Shown: piece by piece, positions 59,704 through 64,000 of the stretch
How the letters are laid out: each line of letters opens with the position of its first letter
How positions within the stretch are numbered: position 1 is the stretch's first letter
Source of the DNA: Yamadazyma tenuis
Lineage: Eukaryota; Ascomycota; Pichiomycetes; Serinales; Debaryomycetaceae
Assembly: GCF_029203305.1 (NCBI RefSeq)
Contig: NC_089464.1
Coordinates: 1 to 64,000 of the forward strand
Reading direction: 5' to 3'
Length of the DNA stretch: 64,000 bases
The notes under the pieces: generated by a model
The model's input: the letters and a program-made list of their open reading frames with translations, nothing else
What the model was told of the DNA's origin: nothing
The model's database searches: none
Translations under genes and position numbers: made by a program

Positions 59704-59730
59704 TTCTCTATGGTATAGTATCTAAATTGA

Positions 59731-59964
59731 CTAATTGCACACCTGGCGAATCAAAACGTCGAATATCTTTCTGCCAACCTGTTTGGCATATTTCTTCTGG
59801 TGGTCTTTATCTGTCTGGTTGGAGATGAACTCGGATGCCTTGTTCTGCTTGGCATTCAAGGGCGTGGGCTTATCTTTATAGTCATGGGTCTTGATCTGAA
59901 TGTCTTTGTAGCCTTGTTGGGCCTCGAGAAACCCAAGGTTTTGTGGATGTTCAGGGATGGACAT
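59731..59964 (-). CDS. Small hypothetical protein
   Basis: 77 residues from ATG at 59964. The sequence is hydrophilic (MSIPEHPQNLGFLEAQQGYK at the start, rich in Lys/Asp/Gln), with a helical-looking C-terminus (KKYAKQVGRKIFDVLIRQVC). There is no signal peptide or membrane segment. The composition looks protein-like and the gap between the flanking genes has room for a gene, but I do not recognise it and an upstream exon is possible. Confidence 0.4.
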   Translation of the reverse strand: MSIPEHPQNLGFLEAQQGYKDIQIKTHDYKDKPTPLNAKQNKASEFISNQTDKDHQKKYAKQVGRKIFDVLIRQVCN

Positions 59965-60262
59965 GTGAATAGCTCGGTAAACTTTGCAATTGCTGTTTCA
60001 TTATCTTTTCGCATCCTCGTGTGCGATGCTGCATATAGCCAGGTGTCTACTAGAATTATAATTGAGTATTTAGAGCCGGAGAAAAACGGGTATTTGTTTC
60101 TTGAGGTGGTTGGGTTGGGTCTGGAGTGTTTTTTTTACCAGAAGCAACCCTCCAGCCGTGTATATTTGAGTGTTAATAGAGACATATTGTTCCTGGTTCT
60201 CGCACGAGATTTGATAATAAACAGTGCGAAAAGAGCGAAAAGTTTTTCTGGCCAACCAAACC

Positions 60263-60760
60263 ATGAGAGCTTCAAGTGTGTTAAACCTCCAGGCCTCTGC
60301 CACCGCCAACTTGAGACGGCCTTGGCAAACGTTTAGAGATGGTCAAATATGGTATGGTCTCACAAAGCTGGGTTCGAAGAGACAGGCTTTGACCACCAAG
60401 CAAGGGAACAAGAACTACTACAAAGGTACCAGATCTTCAGGTATTGGAAAATTGAATAACGCAGGAAATTATATGGTAGACTGGACCAAAGTCAGAACTT
60501 ACGTGGTTCCTGCTGACATATCTTCTGTCAGCTTCAAGCCGTTAGTTTCTCCCAACTCTCCCCAGCTTGAACAAAGATATGTTGGATATGCTGATGGACC
60601 TAAAGATGGAGAGCTTGCATGGAAGAATGTGGTGGACTTCATTGAGTACGGAGAGAACTACGATGTTCAAGACATAGAGGAAAATGAGTATAAGGAGGAA
60701 TATGTTAACCCTAAGATAGTTCAAAGTCAGATAGAACTTCCTGAAGGTATTAAACAGTAG
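60263..60760 (+). CDS. MRPL27: Mitochondrial ribosomal protein mL41 (Mrpl27)
   Basis: 165 residues from ATG 60263; the frame upstream begins at GTG. 'RPWQTFRDGQIWYGLTK', 'LTTKQGNKNYYKGTRSSGIGK' and 'NYMVDWTKVRTYVVP' are collinear with S. cerevisiae Mrpl27 (146). The N-terminus is basic and acid-free, a mitochondrial targeting sequence. It is a protein of the mitochondrial large ribosomal subunit. Codon 36 is CTG (60368-60370) at a position where Val occurs in S. cerevisiae; Ser or Leu are both possible. Confidence 0.94.
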   Translation: MRASSVLNLQASATANLRRPWQTFRDGQIWYGLTKLGSKRQALTTKQGNKNYYKGTRSSGIGKLNNAGNYMVDWTKVRTYVVPADISSVSFKPLVSPNSPQLEQRYVGYADGPKDGELAWKNVVDFIEYGENYDVQDIEENEYKEEYVNPKIVQSQIELPEGIKQ

Positions 60761-61129
60761 TTATGGTAATGCTGATAATTGTACATAGTAATATATCTTG
60801 ACATTGGATGAAGAGGTATGTCTGCTGGATTTGAGTATTGAGTTGAAGAGTCAAGTTTGGTAGAGAGTTTAGACTTCCGGGGTACTGGTGACTTAACCGG
60901 CAAAAATCCCCCCGATATCGCTGGTCCAGGTGATTGTTCAGCTTAGAGAGGTTTGGGTAGGCAGCCGATTTTGCACCCCCCCCCTTGAGAACCACATTTC
61001 AACTCTCAGGTAAACTCAGCTTTCACCCAAAAGAACCGGTCGCGCTAAGGGCCACCCTACCCTCGAAATTGCCTCTACGCGTACTTCTTCGCGCACTTCT
61101 CGCGCACTTCCACACCCACATTCCCAACC
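60761..61129. other. DPB3 upstream region
   Basis: 369 bp with a C10 run near 60977 and repeated GCGCACTTC (about 61091-61110) just before the DPB3 start. No gene recognised. Confidence 0.5.
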
Positions 61130-61795
61130 ATGTCTTCTCCTCCACCAGACTCACAAGGCAGAATGAACGATACCCCCACCACCACGCCCCCGGCACCCAC
61201 ATCAGATATAGAGTCACCTGCCCCCGAACCCCAACAAATGGACCTTGACCCCAAATCAGACCTGGATGACGATTCTGCTTCCATTTCCTTACCTTTATCC
61301 AAAATCAAACGAATCTTCAAAATGGACCCAGACTACAGTGGGGCATCTCAGTCGGCCGTGTTTGCCACTGGTGCTGCCACAGAGCTCTTTGTCCAGTATA
61401 TCACCGAACAGGCGTCGTTGTTGGCCAAAATCGATAAGAGAAAAAAAATACTTTATAAAGACTTTAGTACAGCCGTGACATCTCAAGACTCATTGAACTT
61501 CCTTTCTGACACCATTCCCAAAACAGTGCCACTTCGAGCAGTTCTTCAAGATCAGGGAACGGTGGAGCACGAAATCACTCCACAAACGGCTCCAACTCCA
61601 ACGCCAGAACAAACTGATCGGGTTGAACTTCCTCCGACTCGCAGAATCGATATAACGTCAATGCTTCCCGTTGTATCAGGACCTCCTCCAGTACAGCAGC
61701 AGTCTACTTCTCCTCCGGTTAACAAGCCTTCTATCAACAGTTTGATATCGAACGACTCGCCTAGCAATTCCGACGATGTGATTATGATAGATTAA
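61130..61795 (+). CDS. DPB3: DNA polymerase epsilon subunit Dpb3 (histone fold)
   Basis: 221 residues from ATG 61130. After a 50-residue Pro/Asp-rich leader a histone fold runs about 53-130: 'LPLSKIKRIFKMDPDYSGAS', 'AATELFVQYITEQASLLAKI' and 'KILYKDFSTAV'. It matches Dpb3 'FPISKVKKIAKCDPEY...AAELFVQNLVEES' better than NF-YC. The tail is Pro/Thr/Ser-rich. With Dpb4 it forms a small dimer in polymerase epsilon and acts in heterochromatin inheritance; CHRAC-type subunits share the fold and are the alternative. Confidence 0.8.
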   Translation: MSSPPPDSQGRMNDTPTTTPPAPTSDIESPAPEPQQMDLDPKSDLDDDSASISLPLSKIKRIFKMDPDYSGASQSAVFATGAATELFVQYITEQASLLAKIDKRKKILYKDFSTAVTSQDSLNFLSDTIPKTVPLRAVLQDQGTVEHEITPQTAPTPTPEQTDRVELPPTRRIDITSMLPVVSGPPPVQQQSTSPPVNKPSINSLISNDSPSNSDDVIMID

Positions 61796-61943
61796 TGTGG
61801 TTGAGTAGAATTATGGTAGAGTGGTACAGAAATGGTATATTAATTTACGACCAGGATGTGTACTTTGGTGTTGGTGTCGAGATTCATTGTATGCTGGGAG
61901 CCTGGGCCCCTTTGTATGGGTCTTGCGCTTCTCGTCATTAATA

Positions 61944-64000
61944 TTAGTGTACATGTACATCCTGGTTTCGAATCACCCACGCTATGTTTCGCGCCTGTGG
62001 ACCCAAGCTCACACCGTCTGTCCCTATCGCCATAGCGATTCTCATGATCTGTATGGCCATGCCAATAGGCACAGATCGTTCATAGTTATTCAACCCCGTA
62101 ACGAGATACCCACACAACGCCTTAAGAAGCCTCACGTTTGTAGACCGTTTGAACCTATCGATTTTCACCACCTCGCTGGTGTGCCGGCTCGGGGAAAACC
62201 GTTGAAGCAACATCCGACACAGGTCCAAAAATCTCTCACTGAAAAAGGTATCTTTTTGCAACCGATCTGTTTCCAACATCAAGGTGAGAAACTCGAGTCC
62301 TTTAATGGCCGCTTCTTCGGAATACTGTCCCTGGTGTGGGAACAATGCCAAAATGTCGCTCCAATGATCAGCGGCAAGTGGTAACGTCAAAGAATAGTTG
62401 GTGCTGAGAATTGGGTATATGTCAATGAGAATCTTGAGAAGCTGAATCTTCAACACATCAGATGGGTGTGAGAGGAGCCGAAGTCCATAGATAAATACTC
62501 GCTGCACAATGAAATATATGTTCTTAGGAACCATACTCGTCCATATTTCCTCTTTTTCCGGTGGGTTTTCGTCTACTTCTTTGTCTTGTTCCTGCAACTG
62601 ACTGAATGGAGCGTCTTGAGACCGATGAAAGTACTCCTTTTCTCTATCGTATCCCTCAAACGGATCCAAAACCTTCCTCGACTCATCAACCAACGCTCTT
62701 GCCTCTTCGATACTTGTCATCCCCCAAGGCTTATATAAGGAATGGTGATAATCGAGTTTCCTCAAATACCTGTCAGGAATGTACTGCTGTTTGATCTGTG
62801 CAACTAACTCACCAAACACAATGAAGAACCCTTCAACCAATATAGCGTACCCGTGGTACGAGTCTATCAAGATGAAAATCTGAGAAAGAATGTCACTTAG
62901 TTGGTTGGTCAATAGTAACTTCAATCCTGACACCTTCAAGATGATCAAAAGAATTCCCGGAAGTGCAGGAGTCAAAGCTCCTGGCAGGGTCAACTTTAGA
63001 CTCACAGCATCTACCAAGTATTCCAGGTTGTCGAGAACCAACTCGGTAAGCGAGTCACCATAATAGTTTTTTGCAATCAAAGACACAGTATTTTTCGCAT
63101 GCAGCTGGATAACCGTATTCGAGTTGAACGTCAATGCCTCAAACAAAGGAAACAAATACTCGATCAAAAAGTGTTCTTTGAACTCGTCTTTGGGAAGATA
63201 ACTGGATAGAACCCCAAGCGAATCGAGGGCAACGGCGTAAGATTTTTCGTTCATTTTGTTCTGGAGCATTTCTTCTTTGGACGTTGAAACTATAGTCAAA
63301 TCCTCCAAAAAAGGTGCCAAATCTTCGATGAGCTCCTGCGACTGGTTCACTATCAAGTAAGCCATTTCCTCTGTTTCGTCTGCCGGTTCGTCTTGTTTCT
63401 CAGTGTCACCAAGAACAAGGAATTCGTCTATATCAAACTTCTCGCTCTTCATATTCTGTACAAGCTGGTTTGCAAGCCACAACGAGATGCCTCTGTCCAT
63501 ATGTGAAGTATCTCCCGAAATCAATGTTTCAAGAGTTAAAAGCCTGTCAGTACTTATACCGTTAAGAAACGATAGAAAGTCACTCAAAGCAGTTTCCACT
63601 TGTGAACTGAAATTATCTTCAAAGTAACATAACGACAGCATCTCTTGTGGACCTGACAAAGTCCACATTTGAGACAAGTGAAGCAAGTCCGATACTACTT
63701 CTTTCTTCGACACTGGCAGCCTTCTATTGTCCAAGGGCTTCAAGTTGTTGGCATTCACATATGGAGGAAGTTGAACATTATCGAGCTTATTGTCATTTTC
63801 AAAAGGTTCGGTGTCTCCAGTATACGACTTGAAAAAATCCTTTTTGTCTCCCCGTGACATCTGAGCTCCGGTGAATACAGACACGTCTACAAGGGAACCC
63901 TTGAGTTTGACTATCTGTCTCTGTATCAATTGTTGCACTTGAGGTGGATCCAACTTCTTAAGCAATAAGAAATGGAATCTGAGCGACACAAAAAATTGAA
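61944..64000 (-). CDS. TTI1: TTT complex subunit Tti1, 5'-truncated by the window edge
   Basis: At least 685 codons; the frame is open through position 64000, so the start lies outside. It is made of helical repeats (HEAT type), for example 'YAVALDSLGVLSSYLPKDEFKEHFL', 'VIQLHAKNTVSLIAKNYYGDS', 'YHGYAILVEGFFIVFGELV' and 'ALVDESRKVLDPFEGYDREKEYF'. The C-terminal part with 'IDIYPILS' and 'GLEFLTLMLE' fits Tti1 (about 1038 residues in S. cerevisiae). Tti1 works with Tel2 and Tti2 in folding PIKK kinases such as TOR, Mec1 and Tel1, and belongs to ASTRA. A GTG at 63989 is not a real start. Confidence 0.8.
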   Translation of the reverse strand, partial: QFFVSLRFHFLLLKKLDPPQVQQLIQRQIVKLKGSLVDVSVFTGAQMSRGDKKDFFKSYTGDTEPFENDNKLDNVQLPPYVNANNLKPLDNRRLPVSKKEVVSDLLHLSQMWTLSGPQEMLSLCYFEDNFSSQVETALSDFLSFLNGISTDRLLTLETLISGDTSHMDRGISLWLANQLVQNMKSEKFDIDEFLVLGDTEKQDEPADETEEMAYLIVNQSQELIEDLAPFLEDLTIVSTSKEEMLQNKMNEKSYAVALDSLGVLSSYLPKDEFKEHFLIEYLFPLFEALTFNSNTVIQLHAKNTVSLIAKNYYGDSLTELVLDNLEYLVDAVSLKLTLPGALTPALPGILLIILKVSGLKLLLTNQLSDILSQIFILIDSYHGYAILVEGFFIVFGELVAQIKQQYIPDRYLRKLDYHHSLYKPWGMTSIEEARALVDESRKVLDPFEGYDREKEYFHRSQDAPFSQLQEQDKEVDENPPEKEEIWTSMVPKNIYFIVQRVFIYGLRLLSHPSDVLKIQLLKILIDIYPILSTNYSLTLPLAADHWSDILALFPHQGQYSEEAAIKGLEFLTLMLETDRLQKDTFFSERFLDLCRMLLQRFSPSRHTSEVVKIDRFKRSTNVRLLKALCGYLVTGLNNYERSVPIGMAIQIMRIAMAIGTDGVSLGPQARNIAWVIRNQDVHVH

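Overview
The window looks like the left end of a chromosome from a budding yeast of the CTG-Ser clade (Debaryomyces/Yamadazyma/Candida-like Saccharomycotina). It opens with about 63 near-identical copies of a 24-bp unit whose C-rich strand lies on the + strand, as expected at a left chromosome end. The genes are compact and mostly intron-free. The two introns found have GTAYGT donors and TACTAAC branch points. Every recognisable protein resembles an ascomycete yeast protein. CTG codons occur at positions where relatives carry a polar residue (ILV6 codon 60, MRPL27 codon 36), which fits CTG read as Ser. I cannot name the species.

Layout. 1-1509 is telomere. 1510-4882 is gene-poor subtelomere with a duplicated 78-bp block and a frameshifted aldo-keto reductase remnant (about 3460-3975, minus). 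Unique sequence then begins with a GH130 family glycosidase, an atypical Ras-like GTPase, an ATG14-like gene, VMA2, ACO2 and CDC25 (4.9-18.3 kb). After a tRNA-Leu(UAA) come ECM32, BEM1, a disordered AT-hook protein with three NSPFF motifs, a DsbA-like protein, an OPT transporter and ILV6 (19.1-33.5 kb). Next are a Zn2Cys6 factor, HAP3 (one intron), tRNA-Ser(UGA), a RhoGDI-like protein, UBC8 and UGA2 (34-42.3 kb). Then come an unknown coiled-coil-like gene, a Swi4/Mbp1 factor with a 15-residue first exon, a class-III aminotransferase, MAK32 and KHA1 (42.4-52.5 kb). The right part holds tRNA-Thr(CGU), GRH1, ENG1, a D-amino-acid oxidase, a small ORF, MRPL27, DPB3 and the 3' part of TTI1, which runs off the edge.

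These are mostly unlinked housekeeping genes. Several sit in pathways that touch each other: Ras/cAMP and polarity (CDC25, BEM1, RhoGDI-like), vacuole/autophagy (VMA2, ATG14-like), amino-acid synthesis (ACO2, ILV6; Gcn4- and Leu3-type sites near ACO2), nitrogen catabolism (UGA2, aminotransferase, D-amino-acid oxidase, OPT), and G1/S and separation control (Swi4/Mbp1 with an MCB in its promoter, ENG1 with an Ace2-type site).

The most unusual signal beyond the genes is a set of degenerate telomere-like tracts at internal intergenic sites (39.9, 48.8 and 59.7 kb, with a looser array at 58.3-58.4 kb). The first three keep the TGTATGGGT-type core expected to bind Rap1. No transposon, CRISPR array or rRNA was found. 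Several CDS starts were moved to the first credible ATG, because longer open frames begin with TTG or GTG.
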